Positions 17,942 to 28,053 of a DNA stretch of 64,000 nt are shown piece after piece. This DNA is from Pseudemcibacter aquimaris (GTDB lineage Bacteria; Pseudomonadota; Alphaproteobacteria; Sphingomonadales; Emcibacteraceae), in assembly GCF_028869115.1 (NCBI RefSeq), contig NZ_CP079800.1, forward strand, positions 1,984,001 to 2,048,000, given 5' to 3'. The notes beneath the pieces were generated by a model. The model saw only the letters and a program-made list of their open reading frames with translations, did no database searches and was not told the DNA's origin. Every line of letters begins with the position of its first letter. Within the stretch, counting starts at the first letter, position 1. A program made the position numbers and the translations under genes.

Positions 17942-19078
17942 TCACACTGCGTCAATATCGCCAAGGGCGCGGTTTTCGTGGAATTTTTCAACAAATTCAC
18001 TAAGCTTTTTTTGTGAAATTGCTTCACGCATCCCGGCCATAAGGTCCTGATAATAGGTTAAATTGTGTTCGGTCAGTAACATTGGACCGAGAATCTCTCC
18101 GCTACGGATCAAATGCGAAATATATGCACGACTGTAATTGCGACACGCCGAACATTTACATTCAGCATCAATCGGGCGCGGATCATCAGTATGACGGGCA
18201 TTTTTCATGTTCACCGTACCGCGTCTTGTGAATGCTTGTCCGGTTCTGCCTGATCTGGACGGCATTACGCAATCAAACATATCAATACCGCGTTCCACCG
18301 CCCCAACAAGATCATCGGGCTTACCCACCCCCATCAAATAACGTGGTTTATTTTTCGGCATCACAGGCATGGTGAAATCAAGTACTTCGAACATCACGTC
18401 CTGTCCCTCACCCACAGCAAGACCACCAATGGCAAGGCCATGAAAATCAATTTCCTTAAGCGCGGCAACCGATTGATGACGCAGGTGCTCAAACACGCCG
18501 CCCTGTACAATACCGAATAGCGCGTTTTGTTCCGCATGTTCAGAACCATTATGAAACGCATCATAGGAACGCTGCGCCCAGCGCATGGAAAGCAGCATGC
18601 TTTCTTCCGTTTCCTTTTCCGTTGCCGGATAAGGCGTACATTCATCAAAAGCCATCACAATATTGGACCCAAGCAAGCGTTGAATTTCCATGCTGCGTTC
18701 CGGGCTTAACATATGTTTGCTGCCGTCAATGTGGGATTGGAAAGCTACCCCCTCTTCCGTAATTTTTCGAAGTTTCGCGAGTGACATTACTTGGAAACCG
18801 CCACTGTCCGTCAAAATCGGGCGGTCCCAATTCATAAATTTATGAAGGCCACCAAGGTTATGAATACGTTCCGCTGTTGGACGTAACATCAAATGGTAAG
18901 TATTGCCAAGCAGGATATCCGCACCCGTTTCACGCACGGTTTCCGGTTTCATTGCCTTAACGGTGGCGGCGGTGCCGACCGGCATAAATGCAGGAGTTCT
19001 AATCTCACCGCGAACCGTGTTAATCACGCCTGTGCGGGCATTACCATCGGTTTCATGGATTTCCATATTGAATGTCAT
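17942..19078 (-). CDS. tgt: tRNA-guanine transglycosylase
   Basis: Tgt exchanges guanine-34 for preQ1 in tRNAs with GUN anticodons, the first tRNA step of queuosine synthesis. The 378-aa protein has the substrate pocket [40 protein letters not shown], and [20 protein letters not shown] with the nucleophilic Asp. The zinc site is [18 protein letters not shown] (Cys-x-Cys-x2-Cys plus downstream His). It directly abuts queA, which acts on the next intermediate, so both queuosine steps are co-transcribed behind the gyrA group. Confidence 0.98.
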   Translation of the reverse strand: MTFNMEIHETDGNARTGVINTVRGEIRTPAFMPVGTAATVKAMKPETVRETGADILLGNTYHLMLRPTAERIHNLGGLHKFMNWDRPILTDSGGFQVMSLAKLRKITEEGVAFQSHIDGSKHMLSPERSMEIQRLLGSNIVMAFDECTPYPATEKETEESMLLSMRWAQRSYDAFHNGSEHAEQNALFGIVQGGVFEHLRHQSVAALKEIDFHGLAIGGLAVGEGQDVMFEVLDFTMPVMPKNKPRYLMGVGKPDDLVGAVERGIDMFDCVMPSRSGRTGQAFTRRGTVNMKNARHTDDPRPIDAECKCSACRNYSRAYISHLIRSGEILGPMLLTEHNLTYYQDLMAGMREAISQKKLSEFVEKFHENRALGDIDAV

Positions 19079-20116
19079 TTATCTGTCCTCGCGGAATAAA
19101 ATGCTGCTGTCGCCATATGAATAAAAACGATATTCATTTTGAATGGCATGTGCGTATGCCGCTTTCATATTTTCAAATCCGGCAAAGGCACTTACTAACA
19201 TAAATAATGTCGATTTCGGAAGATGGAAATTGGTCATCAACATATCGACGCATCTAAATTTATAACCCGGCGTGATGAATATGTCGGTTGCTTCGGCGAA
19301 TTCACGGGTAACGCCATCTTCATCCGTCGCACTTTCAAGAAGCCGTAATGACGTTGTACCAACCGCAATCACCTTGTTACCACGCGCATGCGTTTCATTA
19401 ATCAGATCGGCGACGTCTTTGGATAATTCGCCGTATTCTTCGTGCATCTTATGATCTTCGGTATCATCGACCTTAACGGGCAAAAACGTTCCCGCGCCCA
19501 CATGCAACGTGACATAAGCCGAATTAACACCTTTTTCCTTTAAAGCATTCTGAAGATTTTCAGTAAAGTGAAGCCCTGCAGTCGGTGCCGCGACCGCACC
19601 ATCATTTTTGCTATAGATGGTTTGGTAATCTTCTTCATCACGTGCATCAACCGGGCGCTGCGACGCGATATAGGGCGGTAGTGGCATCACACCCGCCGTT
19701 TTTAACGCATCACTTAATTCATCATCGGATTTATTAAATTTGATTGTGACCTCACCGGCGTCGCCCTTATGGGTACATAACGCATCAAGACCACCATCAA
19801 AATTAATAACATCGGCCACTTTTAATTTCTTTGCGGGTTTGGCGAATGCTTTCCATACACCGCCTGTCATATTCATATGCAGCGTCAGTTCCATTTTCGC
19901 GATGCCACGCTTGCCCTTAAGGCGTGCTGGTATCACACGGGTGTCATTGAAAATCATCAAATCACCGGGATTAATATTATCCGGCAATTCAGTAACCTTG
20001 CTGTCACTTATTGATTTTCCATTCACCACAAGCAACCGCGCCCCGTCACGGGACGGGGCGGGTCTTATTGCGATGAGCTCTTTTGGAAGCTCGAAATCGA
20101 ACTGATCAACTTTCAT
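19079..20116 (-). CDS. queA: S-adenosylmethionine:tRNA ribosyltransferase-isomerase
   Basis: QueA transfers the ribosyl moiety of SAM to preQ1-tRNA to give epoxyqueuosine-tRNA. The 345-aa length and landmarks fit: FDFELPKELIAIRPAPSRDGARLL, MIFNDTRVIPARLKG, YQTIYSKNDGAVAAPTAGLHFT, VTLHVGAGTFLPVKVDD, VIAVGTTSLRLLES and NFHLPKSTLFMLVSAFAG. Its stop is immediately followed by the tgt start with no gap. The upstream neighbour is a cyclophilin gene nine bases away. Confidence 0.97.
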   Translation of the reverse strand: MKVDQFDFELPKELIAIRPAPSRDGARLLVVNGKSISDSKVTELPDNINPGDLMIFNDTRVIPARLKGKRGIAKMELTLHMNMTGGVWKAFAKPAKKLKVADVINFDGGLDALCTHKGDAGEVTIKFNKSDDELSDALKTAGVMPLPPYIASQRPVDARDEEDYQTIYSKNDGAVAAPTAGLHFTENLQNALKEKGVNSAYVTLHVGAGTFLPVKVDDTEDHKMHEEYGELSKDVADLINETHARGNKVIAVGTTSLRLLESATDEDGVTREFAEATDIFITPGYKFRCVDMLMTNFHLPKSTLFMLVSAFAGFENMKAAYAHAIQNEYRFYSYGDSSILFREDR

Positions 20117-20125
20117 GGAAAGCCT

Positions 20126-20599
20126 TTACGCGTCTGCAGCAACCTGCATTTTCACGATCTTGTCAGGATTTCCATTCATGCAGAAATCCATACCTTCGCC
20201 ACGCTTAAGGCCATCAACATGTTCCATGCCGTCTGTTACCTGACCCCATACGGAATATTGACCGTCAAGATAGGATGCATCACCGAAACAGATGAAAAAC
20301 TGGCTGTCGCCACTATTAGGGTCCATAGAACGGGCCATTGAACACGCACCACGGTGGTGTGGTTTATCAGAAAATTCTGCGTCAATTTTTTGACCAGAAC
20401 CACCCATACCAGTGCCATCAGGGTCACCGCCCTGTGCCATAAAGCCGTCGATTACACGGTGAAATGTAAGACCGTCATAAAAACCGTTACGGGCAAGTTC
20501 CTTAATGCGGGCCACATGTTTTGGTGCCACATCAGGGTAAAGTTCAATTGTTACACGACCCGCTTCAAGGTCAAGATATAAAGTATCTTCCATACTCAT
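20126..20599 (-). CDS. Cytoplasmic peptidyl-prolyl cis-trans isomerase (cyclophilin)
   Basis: This is a 157-aa single cyclophilin domain without a signal peptide. Active-site segments are LTFHRVIDGFMAQGGDPDGTG (Arg and Phe of the catalytic site) and ACSMARSMDPNSGDSQFFICF. It differs from its upstream neighbour mainly by lacking export. The two are tandem paralogues between coaD and queA, an arrangement common in Alphaproteobacteria. It assists folding of cytoplasmic proteins. Confidence 0.95.
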   Translation of the reverse strand: MSMEDTLYLDLEAGRVTIELYPDVAPKHVARIKELARNGFYDGLTFHRVIDGFMAQGGDPDGTGMGGSGQKIDAEFSDKPHHRGACSMARSMDPNSGDSQFFICFGDASYLDGQYSVWGQVTDGMEHVDGLKRGEGMDFCMNGNPDKIVKMQVAADA

Positions 20600-20609
20600 T
20601 GTTTATTCC

Positions 20610-21182
20610 TTATTCATTAACGTCTGCAGCAACCTGCATTTTAATAATTTTGTCAGGGTCGGCCAAACCTTGCGCCACCACACCGATTTTGATTTTATCA
20701 ACGTAGCGCATACCCTGAACAACCTCGCCCCAAACGGTATATTGACCGTCAAGATGCGGTGAAAAACCACGCACGATGAAAAATTGGCTATCCGCACTAT
20801 TTTCATCATTGCCACGTGCCATTGAAACCATTCCTTTATAATGAGAAAGATCGGAAAATTCCGCGTCAATATTTTGACCGGAACCACCACGACCGGATAA
20901 ATCCGGATCAAGACCATCAGGATCACCGGTTTGCGCCATAAAGCCATCAATCACACGGTGAAACACAAGCCCGTCATAAAACCCTTCGCGTGTTAATTCC
21001 TTGATACGGGCCACATGATTTGGCGCCACTTCAGGGTACATCTTAATCACAACGCGACCATATTCCAGATCAAGATAAATTGTATTTTCAGGATCAAGAT
21101 CCGCATTTTGCGCATTTACAGCAAATGGCATAACACACATCATAATCAGGGCCACAAAAGCCTTAATAGATTTTTTCATCAT
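20610..21182 (-). CDS. Periplasmic peptidyl-prolyl cis-trans isomerase (cyclophilin)
   Basis: This 190-aa cyclophilin is preceded by a signal peptide (KAFVALIMMCVMPFAVNAQ). The catalytic core is LVFHRVIDGFMAQTGDPDG, then MVSMARGNDENSADSQFFIV, then LDGQYTVWGEVVQGM. It is exported, so it probably assists folding of envelope proteins, complementing the cytoplasmic paralogue ten bases downstream. It lies in the coaD-ppi-ppi-queA-tgt series. Confidence 0.95.
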   Translation of the reverse strand: MMKKSIKAFVALIMMCVMPFAVNAQNADLDPENTIYLDLEYGRVVIKMYPEVAPNHVARIKELTREGFYDGLVFHRVIDGFMAQTGDPDGLDPDLSGRGGSGQNIDAEFSDLSHYKGMVSMARGNDENSADSQFFIVRGFSPHLDGQYTVWGEVVQGMRYVDKIKIGVVAQGLADPDKIIKMQVAADVNE

Positions 21183-21198
21183 TTCGTCCTGTTAAAAA

Positions 21199-21708
21199 TT
21201 AAATTTTGCCAAGTTTCTTTAGCACATCAATACGAATAGAAGGTGTCACAAATTTGGCAATCTCACCGTCATATATGGCAATTTCCTTCACAAGTCGAGA
21301 GGCAATCGCCTGTAACGATGGATCAGCCATTAAAAAGACCGTTTCCACATCCGGGTTCAGTTTGTCATTCATGGCGGTCATCTGAAATTCATATTCAAAA
21401 TCCGATGTCGCACGAAGCCCGCGGATAATAACGGATGCACCCACCTCTTCCGCGAAATGCATCAACAGACTGTTAAAGGGCATCACTTCGATGGTCGCAG
21501 AACTTTCTTTTGAAATGACATCCATTTCCCGGCGCGTCATTTCAATGCGTTCATCAATGGTAAAAAGTGGATTTTTGCCAGGATTATTGGAAACCCCGAC
21601 AATCATATGATCAACCAGACTGGCACCACGCTTGATAATATCAATATGACCAAGCGTGATTGGGTCAAATGTTCCAGGGTATAACCCTATACGTTTCTGA
21701 GCAGCCAT
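21199..21708 (-). CDS. coaD: Phosphopantetheine adenylyltransferase
   Basis: CoaD transfers AMP to 4'-phosphopantetheine, the penultimate step of coenzyme A synthesis. The 169-aa protein has the nucleotidyltransferase signature LYPGTFDPITLGHIDII (TxGH motif), VGVSNNPGKNPLF, VIIRGLRATSDFEYEFQM and the C-terminal SSR-like region IASRLVKEIA. It starts three bases after the gyrA stop. Confidence 0.97.
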   Translation of the reverse strand: MAAQKRIGLYPGTFDPITLGHIDIIKRGASLVDHMIVGVSNNPGKNPLFTIDERIEMTRREMDVISKESSATIEVMPFNSLLMHFAEEVGASVIIRGLRATSDFEYEFQMTAMNDKLNPDVETVFLMADPSLQAIASRLVKEIAIYDGEIAKFVTPSIRIDVLKKLGKI

Positions 21709-21711
21709 TGC

Positions 21712-24480
21712 TTACTCCTCGGATGATGTTTCCTCTGAACCGGTGTCTTCTGCAGCTGTCTCAGCGTTATCCGCACCTTCGGCACTTTCTTCGCCATCTG
21801 CCTCGTCACTATTTTCGTCACTATCATCACCTGAATCGGTAATTCGGTCAACAGAAACAATATGTTCGTCGTCACCAACCTTAAACAGCGTCACACCTTG
21901 TGTATTACGGCCTGCGACACGAACATCATGAACAGGCACACGGATCAAGCGTCCCTGATCGGTAACCATCATCAATTGATCACTTTCTTCAATCGGGAAT
22001 GCGGCAATCACATCGCCGTTACGTGCTGACGTTTCAATATTGATCAGACCGCTACCGCCACGACCGGTGACACGGTATTCATATGATGATGTACGCTTAC
22101 CATAACCGTTTACGGTGATGCTTAAGATAAACTCTTCACGTTCTTCAAGTGCCGCGAGGCGCTCTTCATCAATTTCCGCTGGTTTTTCCGGATTTTCACC
22201 ACGGCGTTTCGCCGCAGCGTACCTTAGGTAAGCAACCTTTTGTTCCTGATCCATATTCACATGATGCAGGATCGACATGGATACAACCTCGTCCCCATCC
22301 GCAAGTTTGATACCGCGAACACCATCTGAATTACGCCCTTTAAACAAACGCACTTTCGTCGCTGGGAAACGGATACATTTACCACCCTTGGCCGCCATCA
22401 ATACATCGTCATCTTCGGAACATGCAGCAACACCAACAAGTTTGTCATCTTCCGACAGGCGTATGGCGATTTTACCATTTGCACGCACGTTTGAGAAATC
22501 AGAAAGCAAATTACGGCGCACGTTACCTTTTGCAGTAACGAAAATCGCATGTAGATCTTCCCATGTATCCTCATCTTCCGGAAGAGGTAAGATCGTGGAT
22601 ATTGTTTCGCCCTGCTGCAGAGGAAGGATGTTAATTAACGCCTTTCCTTTGGATGTTGGGCCACCAAGCGGCAATTTCCATACTTTAAGTTTATAAACCT
22701 GCCCCAGATTACTAAAGAACAAGATCGGAACGTGTGTATTTGACACAAAGACGTTTGTTAATACATCTTCGTCTTTGGTGCTCATGCCACTGCGACCTTT
22801 ACCGCCGCGACGCTGTGCGCGGTACGTATCAAGGGCCACACGTTTAATATAACCTGTGTTTGTCACGGTGACGACCATGTCTTCTACTTGGATAAGATCT
22901 TCATCTTCGAACCCGAAGGCATCAGCCGCAAATTCAGAACGGCGCGGGTTTGCAAATTCTTGTTTATAATTTACGAACTCTTCACGCATAATGCCGTATA
23001 GGCGTTCACGCGAACGCAGAATATCGATGTAATCTTCGATCTCAACAGAAAGCTCTTTAAGTTCATCACCAATATCATCACGGCCAAGTGCCGTTAAACG
23101 GTGAAGTCTTAATTCAAGGATCGCACGAACCTGTTTTTCGGAAAGTTTGTATTTTCCGTCGACGATATCACGGCCCGGTTCGTTGATCAGCTCAATATAT
23201 CCGGCCACATCAACCGCATCCCAGTTTTCCGCAAGCAATGCTTCACGTGCAGCCGCGGGGTTTGGCGCTTTACGGATCATGGCAACAACCTTATCAAGGT
23301 TATTAACCGCAATCACAAGACCAACCAAAAGATGGGCACGGTCACGGGCTTTACCAAGTTTAAATTTGGTTCTGCGGGTGATCACTTCTTCACGGAAACG
23401 GATGAATTGTTCAATAATATTATGAAGGTTCAATACTTGCGGACGACCAGCACAAAGCGCCAGCATATTGGCACCAAAGCTTGTTTGTAATGGTGTATAT
23501 CGGAACAACTGGTTCAGAACCACATCCGCCACTGCATCACGTTTTACTTCGACAACAACGCGCACGCCATCACGGTCACTTTCATCGCGGATATCTGAAA
23601 TGCCTTCAATACGTTTCGTCTTAACGCAATCCACGAAATTTTCAATCATGCGTGATTTATTAACCTGGTATGGAACCTCGGTAATAATAATCGCTTCACG
23701 ATCTTTTTTGAATTCTTCGATGTGGGTTCTGCCGCGCATAACAATAGAGCCACGCCCTGTCATTTCAGCACTTCTGGCACCCGCACCGCCCATAATAAGA
23801 CCACCGGTCGGGAAATCAGGGCCAGGCACGATTTCAACTAATTCTTCAAGTGTAATTTCAGGATTATCAACATATGCACAACAGGCATCCAACACTTCAC
23901 CAAGGTTATGCGGCGGAATATTCGTTGCCATACCAACCGCAATACCGCCTGCACCATTCACGAGAAGTGCAGGAAAACGTGCAGGAAGCACAGTTGGTTC
24001 ATGTTCGCTTTCATCATAGTTTGGCTGAAATGTTACTGTATCTTTATCGATATCTTCGAGTAAGCCACTCGCGGATTTCGCCATACGGGCTTCCGTATAA
24101 CGCATCGCGGCGGGTGGATCACCGTCCATGGAACCAAAGTTACCTTGCCCGTCAATTAGCGGCAGACGTAATGAAAAATCCTGTGCCATACGGACCATAG
24201 CATCATAAATCGCGCTGTCACCATGGGGATGGTATTTACCCATCACATCACCGACCACACGGGCCGATTTACGGTAAGGTTTCGTCCAATCATAATTATT
24301 TTCATACATGGAATAAAGAATACGGCGGTGTACCGGTTTTAATCCGTCCCTCACATCCGGCAACGCACGGGATACAATCACGCTCATGGCGTAATCTAGG
24401 TAACTATTCTTCATTTCCTCTTCAATAGTGATATTGGAGATACTCAAATCAGACGATTCAGCAGCATTATTATCGGTCAA
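21712..24480 (-). CDS. gyrA: DNA gyrase subunit A
   Basis: GyrA is the breakage-reunion subunit of DNA gyrase. The 922-aa protein starts at a TTG (24480) with AAAGGG seven bases upstream and no in-frame ATG nearby; the next residues ([14 protein letters not shown]) suit the family. The catalytic tyrosine is Y128 in [10 protein letters not shown]. The quinolone-determining region reads [12 protein letters not shown], with S89 and D93 both of the susceptible type. The GyrA-box QRRGGKG is present, and C-terminal beta-propeller blades follow. The last 45 or so residues are a strongly acidic tail rich in Glu, Asp and Ser, which in other GyrAs modulates supercoiling. It is first of the gyrA-coaD-ppi-ppi-queA-tgt run. 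Confidence 0.98.
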   Translation of the reverse strand: MTDNNAAESSDLSISNITIEEEMKNSYLDYAMSVIVSRALPDVRDGLKPVHRRILYSMYENNYDWTKPYRKSARVVGDVMGKYHPHGDSAIYDAMVRMAQDFSLRLPLIDGQGNFGSMDGDPPAAMRYTEARMAKSASGLLEDIDKDTVTFQPNYDESEHEPTVLPARFPALLVNGAGGIAVGMATNIPPHNLGEVLDACCAYVDNPEITLEELVEIVPGPDFPTGGLIMGGAGARSAEMTGRGSIVMRGRTHIEEFKKDREAIIITEVPYQVNKSRMIENFVDCVKTKRIEGISDIRDESDRDGVRVVVEVKRDAVADVVLNQLFRYTPLQTSFGANMLALCAGRPQVLNLHNIIEQFIRFREEVITRRTKFKLGKARDRAHLLVGLVIAVNNLDKVVAMIRKAPNPAAAREALLAENWDAVDVAGYIELINEPGRDIVDGKYKLSEKQVRAILELRLHRLTALGRDDIGDELKELSVEIEDYIDILRSRERLYGIMREEFVNYKQEFANPRRSEFAADAFGFEDEDLIQVEDMVVTVTNTGYIKRVALDTYRAQRRGGKGRSGMSTKDEDVLTNVFVSNTHVPILFFSNLGQVYKLKVWKLPLGGPTSKGKALINILPLQQGETISTILPLPEDEDTWEDLHAIFVTAKGNVRRNLLSDFSNVRANGKIAIRLSEDDKLVGVAACSEDDDVLMAAKGGKCIRFPATKVRLFKGRNSDGVRGIKLADGDEVVSMSILHHVNMDQEQKVAYLRYAAAKRRGENPEKPAEIDEERLAALEEREEFILSITVNGYGKRTSSYEYRVTGRGGSGLINIETSARNGDVIAAFPIEESDQLMMVTDQGRLIRVPVHDVRVAGRNTQGVTLFKVGDDEHIVSVDRITDSGDDSDENSDEADGEESAEGADNAETAAEDTGSEETSSEE

Positions 24481-24694
24481 AATATGGCCCTTTTGCTTAA
24501 TGTGTTTTTACTTTTCCCATCAGGTAACTTCCCTATAAAAACACCTGATAAAATTCATCCAAAATTTATACAAAATTTATCCCCCCATAGCAAGCAATTG
24601 GACCATATTTTTACGGTTTTTTGACAATTATTTTTTATACAATTTTATCTTGCAAATACTCCTTTATTTTCAATAACTTAAAATATCAAAAATA

Positions 24695-25630
24695 TTATAC
24701 GCTCAGGAATAAATTAAACGCATATCCACCGATAATCGCCATCACAAAAATCACCATCAAAAAAGCAATCAAAAGTGGTGCTTTAAAGAGCTTTTTCAAG
24801 AGGATTAATTCAGGCAAACTTGCCCCGCCGCTACCGATCACCAACGCAATGATTGCACCGATGCTGACACCCTTTGCGACAAAGGACCCGATTAACGGAA
24901 GTAACGCTGTTACACGGATGTATAATGGAATACCAATTACAGCGGCTGTTGGTACGGCAAGCGGGTTATCCGGACCAGCCACATCACCAAAGAATTCAGC
25001 TGGCACAAAACCGTGCACAACAGAACCGATAGCCATTGCGATTACCATATAAGGCATCATTTGTTTAAACAGCGACCAGCACTCATCCCATGCTTTTTGC
25101 CAGATGGTTGGTGTTTGGATTTCCGCCACCGCAGCACCACATGATTTTGGTGTGCCACAACCAGATTGCTTTTCAACAAGCATTTCTTGTTTGATATACC
25201 GATCAAAGCCCAAAGCCTGCAGAATGATGCCAGCAGCGACAGAAACACTTAAGGCAAGCACAGCATACCAAATGGTCACTTCCAAGCCCAGAACAGGGAT
25301 AAATAGCGCAATAACAATAGGATTAAGCAGTGGGGACGTAAATAAAAAGGTCATAATCGGGCCAAACCCTGCCCGCGCCTTTAACAGCCCGACAAGCATC
25401 GGAATTGTCGAACAACTGCAAAATGGTGTAACGGCCCCAAGCCCCGCTGCAACGAAATACCCACGACCACCTTGCCCACCAAGTATTCTTTGTATTTTCT
25501 CAGCTGGTAATTTTTGATTAATCAACGCCACACCAAAACTGATCGCGAGAAACAATACAGTTAGCTCAACAAATAATTCAATAAACATCTTGCCACTTTC
25601 CAGTAGCATCATTTCAAATTCCGGTGTCAT
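24695..25630 (-). CDS. ArsP-like permease (PF03773 family)
   Basis: This is a 311-aa membrane protein with about eight hydrophobic segments. It carries the family motif AVTPFCSCSTIPMLVGLLKA near residues 65-84 and the TFLFTSPLLNP segment. A cytoplasmic loop has a Cys pair in SGCGTPKSCGAA. Members such as ArsP export organoarsenicals; others have unknown substrates. The pairing with an ArsR-family repressor, and a 24-bp palindrome shared by both promoters, supports a metalloid- or metal-responsive efflux unit; the substrate is inference. The ATG has a GAAAGGA ribosome site. The gene has its own promoter region because a terminator separates it from arsR. Confidence 0.85.
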   Translation of the reverse strand: MTPEFEMMLLESGKMFIELFVELTVLFLAISFGVALINQKLPAEKIQRILGGQGGRGYFVAAGLGAVTPFCSCSTIPMLVGLLKARAGFGPIMTFLFTSPLLNPIVIALFIPVLGLEVTIWYAVLALSVSVAAGIILQALGFDRYIKQEMLVEKQSGCGTPKSCGAAVAEIQTPTIWQKAWDECWSLFKQMMPYMVIAMAIGSVVHGFVPAEFFGDVAGPDNPLAVPTAAVIGIPLYIRVTALLPLIGSFVAKGVSIGAIIALVIGSGGASLPELILLKKLFKAPLLIAFLMVIFVMAIIGGYAFNLFLSV

Positions 25631-25646
25631 TATTTAAATCCTTTCT

Positions 25647-25670
25647 ATATTTCCAAAATTATCGAAATAT
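25647..25670. promoter_or_regulatory. Palindromic operator of the ArsP-like permease gene
   Basis: ATATTTC-N10-GAAATAT, with perfect 7-bp arms, lies 17 bases upstream of the permease start, just before the ribosome site. The same palindrome with the same spacing lies upstream of the ArsR-family gene. It is the likely binding site of that repressor. Confidence 0.75.
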
Positions 25671-25677
25671 TAATTTT

Positions 25678-25701
25678 TAAAAAAGCGGATTGCTCCGCTT
25701 G
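25678..25701 (-). terminator. Intrinsic terminator downstream of the ArsR-family gene
   Basis: In minus orientation AAGCGGA-GCAA-TCCGCTT is followed directly by a U run (arms 25694-25700 and 25683-25689). It lies between the arsR stop and the permease operator, so the two genes are separate transcription units under matching operators. Confidence 0.7.
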
Positions 25702-25718
25702 TATATTTTTTCTTAACC

Positions 25719-25788
25719 GTCACCCTCGGGCCAAAGTTATAAAAAATCCCGTGGGTCTCGAGACACTCGGAACAAGTCCGAGTATGAC
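25719..25788. repeat. Dispersed double-palindrome repeat, copy A (partly degraded)
   Basis: The right half (GTCTCGAGA, then CTCGGAACAAGTCCGAG, then TATGAC) matches the inverted copy at 34887-34944 at 33 of 34 positions. The left half starts GTCACCCTCGGG and returns to GGGTCTCGAGA but its centre is altered. It is an intergenic REP-like element ending one base from the arsR stop. Confidence 0.8.
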
Positions 25789-25789
25789 A

Positions 25790-26074
25790 TCACAAAGTAC
25801 AGCACTCGGCGTCTAAAAAGTTCACCACCTCTTTCAAGGCATCAAGTTCTGCAAAACAGTAAAGCGTTCTACCGTCCCTTTCCTGACGGACAAGTCCTGC
25901 ATGCATCAAACGGTGGATATGGTGCGATAGTGTTGACCCGGAAACATTAAGGTGTTCCTGAATTTCACCAACTGGAAGGCCATTATTGCCCGCCTTCACC
26001 AGCAAGCGATAAACCGACATGCGTGTGTCATGCCCAAGTTCCGCCATTCTTTTTACTGCTAATTCCTGTTTCAT
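25790..26074 (-). CDS. ArsR-family transcriptional regulator
   Basis: This is a small winged-helix repressor of about 94 aa. The start is placed at the ATG at 26074 (MKQELAVKRMAELGHDTRM); an in-frame TTG at 26110 would put 12 extra codons inside the operator. The helix-turn-helix reads LPVGEIQEHLNVSGSTLSHHIHRLMHAGLV and the wing is RQERDGRTLYCFAE. The C-terminus ends FLDAECCTL, a Cys pair as in arsenic/antimony-sensing ArsR proteins. It likely represses itself and the permease gene through the shared palindrome, releasing DNA when the thiols bind a metalloid; the effector is inference. Confidence 0.92.
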   Translation of the reverse strand: MKQELAVKRMAELGHDTRMSVYRLLVKAGNNGLPVGEIQEHLNVSGSTLSHHIHRLMHAGLVRQERDGRTLYCFAELDALKEVVNFLDAECCTL

Positions 26075-26101
26075 AAATTCATATATAACCGGATTCGAAT
26101 T

Positions 26102-26125
26102 ATATTTCAATATTTATCGAAATAT
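26102..26125. promoter_or_regulatory. Palindromic operator of the ArsR-family gene
   Basis: ATATTTC-N10-GAAATAT has the same arms and spacing as the site before the permease gene. It lies 28 bases upstream of the chosen arsR start, where an autoregulatory operator is expected. Confidence 0.75.
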
Positions 26126-26250
26126 AAAAATATGTCAGTTGTAAACCAATCCTCTCATTCAATCACAGTTATGTGAATTCATTTCATTTGAAACTATTGC
26201 CATGTGGCGATTATGTTCTCGCCAACACAAAATATAAATGGGAAATTATT

Positions 26251-26790
26251 ATGAAATCTTTACTTACACTTGGTGTTTTAATCACCATACCAACCATCAC
26301 ACTTGCACAAGAAGTAACACCAAAACCGGACCTTTCCGATTTTTCATTCTTGGTGGGTAGCCATAAATGTCTAAGCAAAACATATCAGCGCGACGGTAGT
26401 GTTGATGAACATACCGCCCTTTGGGATGGTCAGTATATTCTGGACGGGTTTGCCATTGCCGACGCATACCGCGAAATCGATGAAAATGGCACCACAATCC
26501 GCAGAGGCAGCAATTTCAGAAGCTATGATTCTGCTGCAAACAAATGGGTTATGAGATGGTTTGACCCCGAAGCATCAAGCTGGATGGCATTGGGAATGGA
26601 TGATAAAGGCGGCGTTAAAATTACAGATGATAAAATCATGTTCGAAGCCGACGTTCCGGACCTACGCTGGAAAATTGAATTTAACGATATCACCGATAAA
26701 GGTTTTATCTGGAAAGGATCAGCGTCCCTTGATGACGGTGAAAACTGGTACGATGGCGTTCAAATAATCCACTGCACACGCACAGAATAA
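26251..26790 (+). CDS. Exported DUF1579-like protein of unknown function
   Basis: The frame opens at 26173, but the ATG at 26251 is preferred: it follows GGGAAA and starts a signal peptide (MKSLLTLGVLITIPTITLAQ). The mature protein of about 160 aa is a predicted beta-rich, lipocalin-like fold: FSFLVGSHKCLSKTY, TALWDGQYILDGFAIAD, NFRSYDSAANKWVMRWFDPE and LRWKIEFNDITDKGFIWKG. This WxG and repeated-strand pattern is seen in DUF1579 and related families. Two Cys residues (in HKC and IHC) could pair. The next gene starts 37 bases downstream and may be co-transcribed. No function is assigned. Confidence 0.75.
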   Translation: MKSLLTLGVLITIPTITLAQEVTPKPDLSDFSFLVGSHKCLSKTYQRDGSVDEHTALWDGQYILDGFAIADAYREIDENGTTIRRGSNFRSYDSAANKWVMRWFDPEASSWMALGMDDKGGVKITDDKIMFEADVPDLRWKIEFNDITDKGFIWKGSASLDDGENWYDGVQIIHCTRTE

Positions 26791-26827
26791 AAAATAAAAA
26801 TGACATTCAAGTCATATGGGGAACATC

Positions 26828-28039
26828 ATGACACAATCAATCAGTTCTAACGCAACCGATCAAAGATCATATCGGTTAAGCAACATCGACATGGTCAGGG
26901 GATTAGTTCTTTTGATCATGGCAATTGACCACACCAGGGATTTTTTCATGGTTGGTGGCTTTGCCTTACCATTATCACAGCCGGATATCGGCCCTGCCCT
27001 TTATTTCACGCGTTGGATCACGCATTTCTGTGCCCCTGCGTTTGTGTTTCTGGCGGGTACATCCATTGGATTAATGGAAGGGCGCAAAACAAAGACGGAA
27101 ATCCGTAACTTCCTGATTAAACGGGGGTTATGGTTATTATTCGTGGAAATCGCGATTATATCAACGGCCCTTTCCTTTCGCCCACTTGGTGAAGCGGCCA
27201 TGGGCGGCTTAACCATTGCCTTTATTCAAGTGATCTGGGTAATGGGGATTGCGATGTTAATCCTTGCCTTTTTCCAATATCTGGGGGCACGGGTATGTTT
27301 ATTCACTGGTATCGCCATCATCATATTCCAACATTTGCTTGATCCCATTTGGCCGCTTGGTTCCATGGGCAGCGGCAATGACCCGTTTTGGTTATTCCTG
27401 CATGGGCGTGGCTCGCACGCACTTGGGCCTTTTTACGTGATGAATATGTATCCGCTACTTGCGTGGGTCGGTGTTATGTTGTTGGGCTATGGTGCGGCAT
27501 ACATATTTAAAAAAGAACCATCATCACGCGATAAATATTTGATGAAAGTGGGCATCATTTCCATTGCGTTATTCATCATTTTACGCGCGCTTGATATATA
27601 CGGCGAACCAAACCCATGGCAGATACAGGAACAGGGATTACTGGCGACATTTTTTGATTTTATGCATGTCAGCAAATATCCGCCAAGCTTTCTGTTTCTT
27701 CTAATCACGCTTGGGCCGGTGGCAATTATTTGTGCGCTTGCGGATAAATGGACAGGATGGATTAAAGACACACTTGTTATGTTTGGCCGGGTTCCGTTCG
27801 CTTTTTATGTGGCGCATTTTTACCTGATTCACACATTAAGCATCCTATTCGGTCTTTATCAGGGATTTGAAATCGGACAAATGACCCGTTTCTTCTTCCT
27901 CTATCCGCCCACATATGGCACCGATCTTGTTGGTGTTTATGCGGTTTGGATACTCGTGATCGCCACGCTTTACCCGTTCTGTAAGTGGGTTGCACACGTT
28001 AAGGCACGGCGCAAGGACTGGTGGCTTAGCTATCTATAA
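26828..28039 (+). CDS. DUF1624 (heparan-alpha-glucosaminide acetyltransferase-like) membrane protein
   Basis: This is a 403-aa multi-spanning membrane protein. It opens with the acyltransferase-like signature RLSNIDMVRGLVLLIMAIDH followed by TRDFF, the conserved Asp/Arg/His region of the family, and has about ten TM segments. Other landmarks are FVFLAGTSIGLMEGRKT and RVPFAFYVAHFYLIHTLS. The start at 26828 is chosen because GGGGAA lies five bases upstream; an ATG at 26816 lacks a site. The eukaryotic relative HGSNAT acetylates heparan sulfate across the lysosomal membrane; the bacterial substrate is unknown. A terminator follows. Confidence 0.82.
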   Translation: MTQSISSNATDQRSYRLSNIDMVRGLVLLIMAIDHTRDFFMVGGFALPLSQPDIGPALYFTRWITHFCAPAFVFLAGTSIGLMEGRKTKTEIRNFLIKRGLWLLFVEIAIISTALSFRPLGEAAMGGLTIAFIQVIWVMGIAMLILAFFQYLGARVCLFTGIAIIIFQHLLDPIWPLGSMGSGNDPFWLFLHGRGSHALGPFYVMNMYPLLAWVGVMLLGYGAAYIFKKEPSSRDKYLMKVGIISIALFIILRALDIYGEPNPWQIQEQGLLATFFDFMHVSKYPPSFLFLLITLGPVAIICALADKWTGWIKDTLVMFGRVPFAFYVAHFYLIHTLSILFGLYQGFEIGQMTRFFFLYPPTYGTDLVGVYAVWILVIATLYPFCKWVAHVKARRKDWWLSYL

Positions 28040-28053
28040 GAATAACAAACGAT

